From MPNP01 sp965221445 (GTDB taxonomy: Bacteria; Pseudomonadota; Alphaproteobacteria; Rhodobacterales; Rhodobacteraceae), in the NCBI GenBank assembly GCA_965221445.1, contig CBDCSF010000013.1, positions 744,001 through 808,000 of the forward strand: 64,000 nucleotides of DNA. Direction: 5' to 3'. The notes beneath the pieces are model-generated. The model had not been told where the DNA came from and made no database searches. It saw only the letters and a list, made by a program, of their open reading frames with translations. This document shows, piece after piece, positions 56,243 to 64,000 of the stretch. The stretch's first letter is position 1. Every line of letters begins with the position of its first letter. Both the position numbers and the translations under genes were made by a program.

Positions 56243-58537
56243 TTGCAAAACATACTGACAAAATCAACTCAGGCAGATAGAGGGTTTATCAACCTACCTG
56301 TTCTTACACCGCACTTGCAGTTCCGAATACTTGAAAATCAGCAGGTGTTATTGATTTCGGAATTCTTCAATACTCTGATTAAAGGTGCAATTTACTGCAA
56401 TATCCTTCCGCTTCTTGATGGAACTAATACCCTTGATCAGGTCATAAAGGAAATTGAAGGAAAGCACTCTACATCAGACATCCTTGGAACAATATATTCA
56501 CTATCCTCCCGGGGTTACATTGTTTCTGGAGAGCATGGATTTGACCAAAGTTGTGCTGCATATTGGTCAACTCTTGGAGTCACTCCTCGTTGGGCTGAGT
56601 ACCAACTCAAGAATTTGGGTATTGCAATTGTGGGAAGTGATACTCAATTGGCTCCACATCTCAAGAATAGTGGTGCAAAAATTGAACCTGAGAAGGCCAA
56701 GCTTACCGTTGTTGTCTGCAACAGCTACCTTGAACCACATTTAAAGGATTTAAACAATCGTTTTCTCAAGCAGAAGTCACCATGGGTGTTGGTACGACCT
56801 TTCGGCATAGAGACAATGCTCGGTCCGGTTTTTTGCTCTGATGGAAACAGTGCATGTTGGGAGTGCCTTGCCACACGGCTTCGTTGCCACCAGGAAGTAC
56901 ACGAATTTCTGAGAAATTCCAGGGGTGAGAGCGAAACCTTCAAACCCAACCCGGTCAACAACAATTTGATTGATGCAATTTATAGTTTGATTACTACTGA
57001 AATCCTAAAATGGATTGTGCTGCAAGATGATGCAGATATCAACAATCATGTACTAACTTTCAATACAGGTAAATTTGAAACTTCCAAGCATAAAGTCTTG
57101 CGCAGGCCCCAATGTTTTTCCTGTGGTGATGGAGCATTATACAATCCAAACCGCCGCCCTGTTCCATTGCAATTGACTTCTAATTTTACTACCAACCTAG
57201 TCGGTACAGGTACAAGAACAGTTCCACCAGAAGTTACCCTGGCCAAATATAAACATCTTGTTAGTCCGGTAAGCGGTGTTGCCACATGGTTATCACGAAC
57301 GACTGAAGAAACAGACCCATGGCTACATGTCTGTTGGGCCGGCAGTAACCATGGATTGAAAATCAACAGTTTGAATTCGCTTCGTCGAAGTCTTCGAAGT
57401 AAAAGTGCTGGTAAGGGGAGTAATCGTACACAATCTGAGGTCAGTGCACTCTGTGAGGCAGTTGAACGCTATTCAGGATGTTGTTTGGGTGATGAAATTC
57501 GGATAAGCAAAAGTTTCGAGGAATTTACCACCGAAGACAATGCCATCCATCCCAATGATGTTCAGCTATTCAGTGAGTATCAACTTGATAATGCGGCAAA
57601 AATAAACGCTTTGGGACATCCATATAACAAGGTACCGCACCGATTAGATCCTAATCTTGAACTTGATTGGACACCGGTTTGGTCATTTACACAAAAACGA
57701 CATCAATACCTTCCAACCTCAATGCTCTATATTATGCCTTCTGAATCCCGTAAGAGTTCGGACCTGATAGCAGACACGAATGGCTGTGCAGCTGGCAATA
57801 CCTTGGAGGAAGCAATTTTACAGGGCTTTTTTGAGTTGGTAGAGCGTGATTCTTTTGCAATCTGGTGGTACAATCAACTTCAAATGCCTTCAGTTGATCT
57901 TGAAACTTTTGATGACCAATACCTCAATCAAGCCAAGAAATATTATAAAACTTACGAACGGGAATTATGGGTGCTTGATATCACCTCTGATATCAACATT
58001 CCAACTTACGTAGCCGTTTCTTACCGGCCTGGAGGCCAATCTGAAGACATAATTTATGGTGCTGGGACCCATCCTGATCCAAGAACTGCCGTTTTGCGAG
58101 CAATCTGTGAGTTGAATCAATGTCTGACTTGGTTACCGGGGCCTGGTAAAAATGATGGACGGCCATCAATTGACGACCCGATGGTCCTTGCCTGGTGGAA
58201 AAACAGTCGACTTAAGGATTGTTCATGGCTGGTACCGGCAAATGGCGATTCTATTCCCGGTGGAACAGCATCCAGAGACAGTTGGAATTTCCGTGATTTG
58301 AAGGAACAGGTAGAGCATTGTCAAGCCTTGGTAGAAGCCAAGGGGATGGAATTTCTGGTACTGGACCAAACCCGCCCTGATATTGGTTTGAATGTAGTAA
58401 GAGTCATTGTTCCTGGCATGAGACATTTTTGGCCGAGATTGGCACCTGGACGCCTATATGAAGTTGCCGTTAATTTGGGGTACCGGCAATTCCCCCTTAA
58501 GGAATCGGAAATGAACAAAGTACCGGTAATTGCTTAA
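56243..58537 (+). CDS. Fused E1-like/YcaO TOMM cyclodehydratase
   Basis: A 764-residue single-chain azoline-forming cyclodehydratase. The N-terminal 330 residues contain a leader-recognition winged-helix-like segment and an E1-like domain with paired zinc cysteines CWEC (about 204-207) and CFSC (about 291-294). From about residue 350 a YcaO domain follows, with ATP/Mg-binding acidic motifs ALCEAVERYSGC and AILQGFFELVERDSFAIWW. Such C-D fusions use ATP to convert Cys/Ser/Thr of a precursor peptide into thiazoline/oxazoline. The C-terminus ends KVPVIA instead of a full P-x-P-x-P, an unusual feature since that tail aids catalysis. The start is TTG at 56243; no early ATG exists. Confidence 0.88.
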   Translation: MQNILTKSTQADRGFINLPVLTPHLQFRILENQQVLLISEFFNTLIKGAIYCNILPLLDGTNTLDQVIKEIEGKHSTSDILGTIYSLSSRGYIVSGEHGFDQSCAAYWSTLGVTPRWAEYQLKNLGIAIVGSDTQLAPHLKNSGAKIEPEKAKLTVVVCNSYLEPHLKDLNNRFLKQKSPWVLVRPFGIETMLGPVFCSDGNSACWECLATRLRCHQEVHEFLRNSRGESETFKPNPVNNNLIDAIYSLITTEILKWIVLQDDADINNHVLTFNTGKFETSKHKVLRRPQCFSCGDGALYNPNRRPVPLQLTSNFTTNLVGTGTRTVPPEVTLAKYKHLVSPVSGVATWLSRTTEETDPWLHVCWAGSNHGLKINSLNSLRRSLRSKSAGKGSNRTQSEVSALCEAVERYSGCCLGDEIRISKSFEEFTTEDNAIHPNDVQLFSEYQLDNAAKINALGHPYNKVPHRLDPNLELDWTPVWSFTQKRHQYLPTSMLYIMPSESRKSSDLIADTNGCAAGNTLEEAILQGFFELVERDSFAIWWYNQLQMPSVDLETFDDQYLNQAKKYYKTYERELWVLDITSDINIPTYVAVSYRPGGQSEDIIYGAGTHPDPRTAVLRAICELNQCLTWLPGPGKNDGRPSIDDPMVLAWWKNSRLKDCSWLVPANGDSIPGGTASRDSWNFRDLKEQVEHCQALVEAKGMEFLVLDQTRPDIGLNVVRVIVPGMRHFWPRLAPGRLYEVAVNLGYRQFPLKESEMNKVPVIA

Positions 58538-58547
58538 AAGTTTTGTT

Positions 58548-59657
58548 ATGAATTTTGAAAAAACATTACTTCAAACCCAAAATAGGCTGTCAAATGAAGG
58601 CAGTAACATGGGTAACTTACTTGAAATGTCTAAAAAGTGGACTCCTGAGACACTTATTGGAGAAGATGAATGGAAGAAAATATTGGGGCGTGCCAGGAAT
58701 CTACCCATTTCGATGGGAGCATTCCCTTTCGGATTTGAATTTCCATTACATTCCAGTAGCCCAGGAGCAGATTTTGGCGTTTCCCTGACTGGAGGTACTC
58801 CTACTAGTAACATATTTTGTGGTAGAGCCAAATCTGGAACAGACAAACTCGCTGAAGCACTTGCAAAACTTTTCGAGAGAATGGATTGCGAAGACTCTAA
58901 ACTACCGAGCATTGTGGGCCAAAAGGTAATGCTGGAATTTGACATAGGTTCTGCCAAAAAAGCAATTCCCGAACTTCCTGGTTTTTTTCTACGTCCGGGT
59001 AGTATTCCAATCATTGGCGGTGAGGGACAATTCAACGATATCTTAACTGTTACTGATGCTCTGTTTTCCAGTGTTGGTTGGGAATTGGATCTGGCAGAAA
59101 AAAGAAAATTGGAACAGATTTACCGGTCCCAACCAAATGGTACTCGAATGGATTCATTTGGAATTTTTCCATCTCGCTCCCGTGGTATCAGACTTGCTGT
59201 AATGGGAATAAATTCCTCCTCAGAACTTAACTCATTCCTCCGGAACATTGATTGGCCAGGCAATTCCTCCACTGTTCAAGGTGTTGTGAAAGACCTTCAA
59301 GAGCATGCAAATATAGTACAAAACGGGGTTAATCTTGATGTTCAAGGTGAAAATTTGGGATCTGTTCTTGGCCTTACTGCCATGGTAAAGAAGAGATACA
59401 CAAACGACCCACGTTATTGGCTTGATGATACCGATTTGTGGTATCCATTCCTGGATGTCTTGAGTCAGGTGGACATTGTAATCCAGGGGAAACTCTCTGC
59501 ATTAAAGGGTTGGACAGCCAAACCAGAACTATTTTACGGTAAGACTGGACGTTTTGTTGTACTTCGTGGGATACACCACGTGAAAATGGTTTTTTCCGAT
59601 GGAGTACTGAGCAAGGTAAAAGCGTACGTTTTTATGGTACTCACATCAGTGGATTGA
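58548..59657 (+). CDS. Unrecognised protein of the RiPP cluster
   Basis: A protein of about 369 residues with no family recognised. The reading frame opens at a TTG (58530) overlapping the YcaO gene; ATG codons at 58548 and 58608 (MGNLLEMSKKW, with AAGG seven bases upstream) are alternatives. Visible features are a glycine-rich stretch LHSSSPGADFGVSLTGGTPT, ELPGFFLRPGSIPIIGGEGQ, and the C-terminal GIHHVKMVFSDGVLSKVKAY. No membrane segment, signal peptide, nucleotide loop or metal motif is evident. It is not a SagB-type flavin dehydrogenase by its motifs. Position directly behind the cyclodehydratase implies a role in maturation, for example as a partner protein or new tailoring enzyme. Confidence 0.75.
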   Translation: MNFEKTLLQTQNRLSNEGSNMGNLLEMSKKWTPETLIGEDEWKKILGRARNLPISMGAFPFGFEFPLHSSSPGADFGVSLTGGTPTSNIFCGRAKSGTDKLAEALAKLFERMDCEDSKLPSIVGQKVMLEFDIGSAKKAIPELPGFFLRPGSIPIIGGEGQFNDILTVTDALFSSVGWELDLAEKRKLEQIYRSQPNGTRMDSFGIFPSRSRGIRLAVMGINSSSELNSFLRNIDWPGNSSTVQGVVKDLQEHANIVQNGVNLDVQGENLGSVLGLTAMVKKRYTNDPRYWLDDTDLWYPFLDVLSQVDIVIQGKLSALKGWTAKPELFYGKTGRFVVLRGIHHVKMVFSDGVLSKVKAYVFMVLTSVD

Positions 59658-59783
59658 TCTTTATAAATATTTTAATGCATTATTGAAAAATGGGATTTGA
59701 GAATAACACCCGATAGTATCAGACCTAAGACTGTACTGCTCAAATCGTCCCATTGTCCGGCCCTAGTCAAAATCAACCCAACC

Positions 59784-59861
59784 AGTTGACTTTCAAGGGA
59801 AAGCCAACTAGCGTAAGAATAATCGTGTGTAAAGAGTGATTGTCTATACAGGTATACCTGT
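59784..59861 (-). terminator. Inverted repeats behind the precursor gene
   Basis: Two elements follow the precursor stop on the minus strand. The first is a perfect 14-bp palindrome ACAGGTATACCTGT (59848-59861), five bases beyond the stop codon. The second is an 11-bp stem with one mismatch, AGTTGACTTTC / GAAAGCCAACT (59784-59809), with an AAGG loop. They may form a terminator pair or protect the abundant short precursor mRNA; neither is followed by a strong T-run. Confidence 0.45.
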
Positions 59862-59866
59862 TTAAA

Positions 59867-60118
59867 TTACCAGCAACAACACAAACCGGCTGATACAGCT
59901 TCCAGTTGCTCCTCTGAAATATTGGGGTCAGGAGGAAGCGCGATGTGGACAGTCTGCATGTCACTTTCATGAACATGGACTGCCATAGATTCAGGCATTG
60001 TTATACCTAATTCCTTTGCAATCGTACCCTTTGGCTCTGCCAAGAGCTGTTTGCGAAAAGTGTCATCAATAGCAGATTTGTCAACAATCTGTTTCAGCAT
60101 TTCTTCACCACTACGCAT
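59867..60118 (-). CDS. NHLP-type RiPP precursor peptide with LCCCW core
   Basis: An 83-residue peptide on the strand opposite the neighbouring genes. The open frame reaches 60223, but the ATG at 60118 has AAGGAGA six bases upstream, so that start is chosen. The body is a nitrile-hydratase-alpha-like leader: RKQLLAEPKGTIAKELGITM and AVHVHESDMQTVHIALPPDP are typical of the NHLP family. It ends EEQLEAVSAG, a variant of the usual V-S-G-G cleavage site, followed by only Leu79-Cys80-Cys81-Cys82-Trp83. The three cysteines are substrates for the adjacent cyclodehydratase, and the tryptophan is a plausible substrate for the adjacent halogenase. The C39 peptidase of the exporter should cut after Ala-Gly. 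Confidence 0.9.
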   Translation of the reverse strand: MRSGEEMLKQIVDKSAIDDTFRKQLLAEPKGTIAKELGITMPESMAVHVHESDMQTVHIALPPDPNISEEQLEAVSAGLCCCW

Positions 60119-60419
60119 AAGCTTCTCCTTAACAATAAAGTTTAGTTCGTTGGTTGTTATACTAATACAAGACCAAGTGATTTTCAATATTTTTTCTTCA
60201 AGAAACTCTTTTGTTTCAAACAATTAAAGATAGTTTTTTGATTGGCATTTCAAACAAAATCATTGGTCTTTCTGTCTTTATGATATAGTTGACATGGCTT
60301 GTAATGACCAAACTGCTGGATCATCATTTACAAGAGTTGCATGAATATCGATTAGTTGATTAAATGATGATTGGTACAATATTTTAATGCCTTCATTTTA
60401 ACACTTAATAGAATAAAAT
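60119..60419. promoter_or_regulatory. Divergent control region of precursor and halogenase genes
   Basis: 301 bp of AT-rich DNA between the minus-strand precursor and the plus-strand halogenase; it should carry both promoters. AAGGAGA at 60124-60130 (minus strand) is the precursor ribosome site. A TTGACA is present on the plus strand at 60289, but no good -10 box follows at the usual distance. No operator was recognised. Confidence 0.45.
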
Positions 60420-61706
60420 ATGTTCGGTTCGGAGACTGAAAATTTAAATAAAATAGCAGTTGTTGGTAGAGGTACAGCTGGTTCGCTGGCTGCGGCATGC
60501 GTTTCAAAACTTGGAGCAAACTCTGATATCGAACTGCATCATATTTATGATTCAGAAATTCCAGTCATAGGGGTCGGTGAAGGTGGTTGGCCAGCATTGG
60601 TCACCCAATTGCAGGAATTAACAGAGATTCCTCATGAAACCATCCAAAAGAGATTGAAAGCAACGAGAAAGTACGGTGTGGCATTTGAGGGGTGGGGTAA
60701 TCTGAATAAGAATTTTGTACACTATTTTACACCTCAACAGGTTGGATACTCATACCATCTGTCGGCAGATTTGATTACCGACCTGCTTAAGGAAGCCACA
60801 AAAGCTACCCGCATAGATGCCAAGGTAACCAACATTATCAAATCGGACGGTTGTGCAAAAATTGAATTTAAAGACCGACCGGCTGAACACTATGACCTGG
60901 TTTTCGATGCCCGAGGATTTCCAGCAGAAATCAATAAAAAACACCACATTGAAATTCCATTCATTCCAACCAATACCGCCATTATTCGCCGATGTCCTTC
61001 AATCATAGATCATTCTGCTGATGGACCATATTTAGTTCCAACCTACACCCGTTCAGTTGCCCGTCCGCATGGATGGGTGTTTGTTATTCCACTTATGACA
61101 CACACTTCCTACGGATATATTTTCAACAGTCATTGTTCTGATTTGGAAGACATTGAGTCAGATTTCGATGAATTGCTTGCTCAGGATGGAGTTTCTGATT
61201 TCGAGCACAGAGCGGTTATACCCTTTCCCAATTTTGTTCATCGTCAAATGTATGAGGGAACAATTTCCAGAATAGGAAATGCTGCCGCATTTATGGAACC
61301 ACTTGAAGCCACAGCTATTGTATCCGCACAGCTCCAGATTGGTATGGTACTTAGAATTCGCCAAAATCGTTCGGTTGAATACCTTCATCAAGATATAGAA
61401 ATGGTCAATAATTTTCTGATCAACAGCATGCTTGGATTTGGTCTATTCGTTGGGTGGCATTACAGTTGTGGTTCAAAATATAACAGTGAATTTTGGCGAT
61501 TCGCAAGGGAAAAGGCTTGGCCACAACATCGCTCCGCACACTATCAGGAATTGGGAAATTACAACGCCCTGAAAAAGTTTGAAAGTAAGCTGGATATGTT
61601 AAAAAAGCCAGTGATTGAAAAGACCGATATAGATCGCCAGACTATACTGCCAATCACCAGCTTTGCCCAGATTTCACATGGTTTAGGTTGTTATCCCATA
61701 CAATAA
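60420..61706 (+). CDS. Flavin-dependent (tryptophan-type) halogenase
   Basis: A 428-residue protein of the FAD-dependent halogenase family, somewhat shorter than the roughly 500-residue free-tryptophan halogenases. It shows the FAD-binding GRGTAG (16-21), PVIGVGEGGWPAL (equivalent to the family's G-V-G-E-A-T-x-P), and Lys84 in RKYGVAFEGW. Lys84 aligns with the catalytic lysine that carries the hypohalous equivalent. The W-x-W-x-I-P signature appears as GWVFVIP (Trp219, Phe221), so the second Trp is Phe. The C-terminal GNAAAFMEPLEATAIVSAQL is also typical. The precursor encoded next door ends in Trp, so peptidyl-Trp chlorination or bromination is the natural hypothesis. A separate flavin reductase is not seen in the window. 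Confidence 0.87.
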   Translation: MFGSETENLNKIAVVGRGTAGSLAAACVSKLGANSDIELHHIYDSEIPVIGVGEGGWPALVTQLQELTEIPHETIQKRLKATRKYGVAFEGWGNLNKNFVHYFTPQQVGYSYHLSADLITDLLKEATKATRIDAKVTNIIKSDGCAKIEFKDRPAEHYDLVFDARGFPAEINKKHHIEIPFIPTNTAIIRRCPSIIDHSADGPYLVPTYTRSVARPHGWVFVIPLMTHTSYGYIFNSHCSDLEDIESDFDELLAQDGVSDFEHRAVIPFPNFVHRQMYEGTISRIGNAAAFMEPLEATAIVSAQLQIGMVLRIRQNRSVEYLHQDIEMVNNFLINSMLGFGLFVGWHYSCGSKYNSEFWRFAREKAWPQHRSAHYQELGNYNALKKFESKLDMLKKPVIEKTDIDRQTILPITSFAQISHGLGCYPIQ

Positions 61707-61938
61707 TTTTGTAAAAACAAGAATGTATGGGTCCAACTAAATACCCATCTTTGGATTTGAAAATTGGCCCAATTGTATGAAGTCAAATCCATCAATTTTG
61801 GTTGGTTTATTCCGTTTTTTTGTGCGTATTGACCATTGCTGTTGAAATCATATAGACTAGTCAAGTGGGGTAAATTTGAAATAATGAACTATATAACAGA
61901 TTCGTTATACCTTAAAATTAAACTGGAATGGAGGAGTT
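61707..61938. other. Intergenic region between halogenase and export genes
   Basis: 232 bp without a supported gene. A weak 6-bp hairpin ATGGGT/ACCCAT lies near 61724-61745, just after the halogenase. A GGAGG ribosome site (61930-61934) precedes the GTG start of the export gene. No second precursor peptide was found here on either strand. Confidence 0.4.
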
Positions 61939-62481
61939 GTGTTTGGCAATTTAAACTCCTTTCATGATACCGTAGCTGAGTCAAAAGCTGAACGTGAACG
62001 ACAAGACAGGTTACTAACAATTTCCACACCTCGTGAGCGTCTACTCATTTACATCACAGTAGTTGTTTTCCTTGCTTCGGGAGTATGGCTGTTAGCAGGT
62101 GAAGTAAAACAAAACCTCTCAGTCAATGGCGTGTTAACCGTAATTGAGACACCATCGGATGATGACAATCAAATGTTGGAGGTATTTATATGGCTAAACA
62201 CAGACGATGCATCACGGATTACGATTGGCAACCCTGTGAAGCTGGGATTCAGCTCTGAAGCAGGAGATTTCATCCCCATTGAAGGAGCAATCGTTACATT
62301 GAACCCGACCCTTCCCAATGAACAAATAAGATTAATTTCCGAGCTGACCGATGGTTCCCTTTATCAGGTGGGGATTTCACCTGTTGGCAATAGTGATATT
62401 GCTTCTATGTTGAACAAGAAATGTCTGGTGGAAATCCAATTAGGTTCAGTGACACCATTTCAGTATTTTCTTTTGGGTTAA
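61939..62481 (+). CDS. Short HlyD-like membrane fusion protein of the NHLP exporter
   Basis: A 180-residue protein with one membrane segment (about residues 33-53, LLIYITVVVFLASGVWLLAG) after a charged cytoplasmic N-terminus, then a beta-rich periplasmic part (LEVFIWLNTDDASRITIGNP, then VKLGFSSEAG). This topology and the position directly before a C39-peptidase ABC transporter match the 'NHLP secretion protein' role. Usual members are about twice as long and contain a coiled-coil hairpin, which is absent here. The GTG start has GGAGG four bases upstream. It may be a minimal adaptor or a shortened paralogue. Confidence 0.7.
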   Translation: MFGNLNSFHDTVAESKAERERQDRLLTISTPRERLLIYITVVVFLASGVWLLAGEVKQNLSVNGVLTVIETPSDDDNQMLEVFIWLNTDDASRITIGNPVKLGFSSEAGDFIPIEGAIVTLNPTLPNEQIRLISELTDGSLYQVGISPVGNSDIASMLNKKCLVEIQLGSVTPFQYFLLG

Positions 62482-62485
62482 TTGT

Positions 62486-64000
62486 GTGGTTCAATCTAAA
62501 CTAACCCATTGGGCTAAAAAGATAATTGGCTCAAAGTCAGAAAAAAGTAAACGGGTCAAAACACCAATACTTTTGCAGATGCATGCCTCAGAATGTGGAG
62601 CGGCATGTCTTGGAATAGTGTTGGGCTATTTTGGACTTTGGATCCCTCTTACGATTTTACGTGACAGGTGTGAAGTAAGCAGGGATGGTAGTAGTGCAGC
62701 GAGTATTTTGCGGGCTGCCAAGAGTTTTGGCATCGGCTGTAGGGGACTTGGAGTGGGAGTTGAAATGCTGCCCTTGCTAAAATTTCCCGTTATCCTGTTC
62801 TGGCAATACAGCCATTTTGTTGTATTGGAGGGTTTTGATGAGCAGAGTTACTACATTAATGACCCTGCTACAGGTAAGAGAAGAATTCCCAAAGAAGAGT
62901 TCCGCAAGTGGTATAGCGGTGTCGCACTGCAATTTGAAGTAGGAGAAGATTTCAAACCAGAAGGTAAGAGGACAAACCTCTTCAATAGGTTGCAAAGCCT
63001 TCTTGAAGGTACCATCACTGATTTGATTGGGATTGTAACCTGTGCAGTTTTGATTGCCTTGCTGTTACTCCTGATACCATCTTCACTCAAAATTTTTATT
63101 GATAATATACTCAATGGCCAGAATAGCTGGTGGCTGGTTGTAGTTACCTTATTGCTTGGTGGTGGACTTGCTTACTATCTTAGTCTTCTCAAACACCGAA
63201 TACTACACCGGATATCAGTTAGAATCTCGGTCATCAGTTTTGATCGAGGGGTTACACGATTACTGCGGTTACCAATTGAGTTTTTCAATCGCAGATTGTC
63301 TGGTGATATCATGAACCGTGTATCATCAAATGATCGAATAGGCAAAAGTCTCACAGAAGACTATATCTCACTGATTATCGAAATAACAATAGCAGCAGTA
63401 ATGCTAATCGCCATGTTTGTTCTTGAAGTATGGCTAGCCTTGATCGTGGTATTTCTTGCCCTCCTGCACGGCATCTTTACAAATTCCCTTAATTCACTCA
63501 GAGGTACCCAGAGTGAGGTTTTGAGTCGGGAACAAGGTATGCTCCTGGGGTTGGGAATGCAATTGCTGAGCCACGTAGACAATCTACGCATAACTGGTTC
63601 AGATGACAGATATTTTGCTCGCTGGGCTGGCCAACAGGCAATAGAATTGAAAGCTCGGCAACAGTTCACAGAATTCATCCAAATCAACAGCGCAATACCT
63701 ATCCTGTTTGCAGCACTTAGAAACGCCGCGATAATTTATATAGGTGGTACCATGGTTATTGCAGGAGAAATCACCCTTGGTACATTTGCAGGTTTTTATC
63801 TATTGGCAGAAATGTTCATGGCTCCAATAGGAAAATTAATTTATTCCCTGGAAAAACGTACCGAACTGGAAACCGATATTCAAAGATTGGAAGATATATC
63901 AAATACTCCGGTTGATACTTCCTGCAAGACTACCGACACCGGATCAGACTCAATTGTTACTTTCAAGGGAAGCTTACAACTGGCGGGTAGGCTGGAGTTA
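62486..64000 (+). CDS. Peptidase-containing ABC exporter for the NHLP peptide (cut by window edge)
   Basis: An open frame of 505 codons that runs off the window. Start GTG at 62486 is five bases after the preceding stop. Residues 30-160 are a C39 bacteriocin-processing peptidase: Cys37 in HASECGAACLGIVLGYFG, His110 in QYSHFVVLEGF, Asp126 in INDPATG. It is followed by an ABC membrane domain (from about 175, IGIVTCAVLIALLLLLIPSS, with FFNRRLSGDIMNRVSSNDRI) and the beginning of the linker to the ATPase, which lies outside. It should cleave the precursor after its V-S-A-G site and export the product. Confidence 0.92.
   Translation, partial: MVQSKLTHWAKKIIGSKSEKSKRVKTPILLQMHASECGAACLGIVLGYFGLWIPLTILRDRCEVSRDGSSAASILRAAKSFGIGCRGLGVGVEMLPLLKFPVILFWQYSHFVVLEGFDEQSYYINDPATGKRRIPKEEFRKWYSGVALQFEVGEDFKPEGKRTNLFNRLQSLLEGTITDLIGIVTCAVLIALLLLLIPSSLKIFIDNILNGQNSWWLVVVTLLLGGGLAYYLSLLKHRILHRISVRISVISFDRGVTRLLRLPIEFFNRRLSGDIMNRVSSNDRIGKSLTEDYISLIIEITIAAVMLIAMFVLEVWLALIVVFLALLHGIFTNSLNSLRGTQSEVLSREQGMLLGLGMQLLSHVDNLRITGSDDRYFARWAGQQAIELKARQQFTEFIQINSAIPILFAALRNAAIIYIGGTMVIAGEITLGTFAGFYLLAEMFMAPIGKLIYSLEKRTELETDIQRLEDISNTPVDTSCKTTDTGSDSIVTFKGSLQLAGRLEL

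Noticed and set aside
58548..59657. Identification as a SagB-type flavin dehydrogenase or a cyanobactin-type prenyltransferase
   Set aside because: Characteristic motifs of those families could not be found, so it was left without a function.
60119..60223. Longer precursor start at 60223 (MFETKEFLEEK)
   Set aside because: The extension lacks leader-family similarity, while the ATG at 60118 has a strong AAGGAGA site and gives a normal NHLP length.

Overview
The window looks like a chromosomal piece of a moderately AT-rich alphaproteobacterium, probably marine. The evidence is indirect: an agl-type alpha-glucoside operon in rhizobial/rhodobacterial gene order, a fabA-fabB-fabI triad, a circularly permuted ATP-grasp / alpha-E / transglutaminase cluster, and a giant Calx-beta outer-membrane protein with the pre-barrel signature RFGRTVAEQ. 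No rRNA, tRNA, CRISPR array or complete insertion sequence was seen.

Layout. 1-3888 (minus): urease operon ureD-A-B-C-E-F, with ureF running off the left edge. 4124-10403 (minus): aglE-F-G-A-K, an alpha-glucoside CUT1 ABC transporter plus a GH13 glucosidase. It is controlled from a shared intergenic region by a divergent gene (10513-12924) that fuses a LacI regulator to a complete GH1 beta-glucosidase. 13006-16474 (plus): ATP-grasp / alpha-E / transglutaminase operon. 17097-19990 (minus): sugar-acid dehydratase and a CUT1 ATPase. The matching binding protein and two permeases lie on the other strand at 22599-25631 and are followed by SRPBCC, HEAT-like and FAD-oxidoreductase genes. Between the two halves of this sugar module sits an AbiE-type toxin-antitoxin pair (20535-22299), preceded by two perfect palindromes. 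27892-31689: tag, fabA-fabB-fabI and a VOC protein.

32171-53149 is one 6992-codon gene. It encodes a secreted or surface protein with an N-terminal export signal, more than 40 Calx-beta-like domains and a C-terminal beta-barrel ending in W-Q-W. Its middle 11 kb is an array of six almost identical 1.8-2.1 kb coding repeats, much more GC-rich than the flanks.

53810-64000 (cut by the right edge) is the most interesting part: a candidate ribosomal peptide (RiPP) gene cluster of the NHLP/TOMM type. It encodes an AlkB-like diiron hydroxylase fused to a degenerate GlnE-like domain, a fused E1-like/YcaO cyclodehydratase, and an unrecognised 370-residue protein. On the opposite strand is an 83-residue nitrile-hydratase-like leader peptide whose predicted core is only Leu-Cys-Cys-Cys-Trp. 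A flavin-dependent halogenase, a very short HlyD-like protein and a C39-peptidase ABC exporter follow. A simple model is azoline formation on the three cysteines, halogenation of the terminal tryptophan, possible hydroxylation, then leader cleavage and export. All of the chemistry is inferred.
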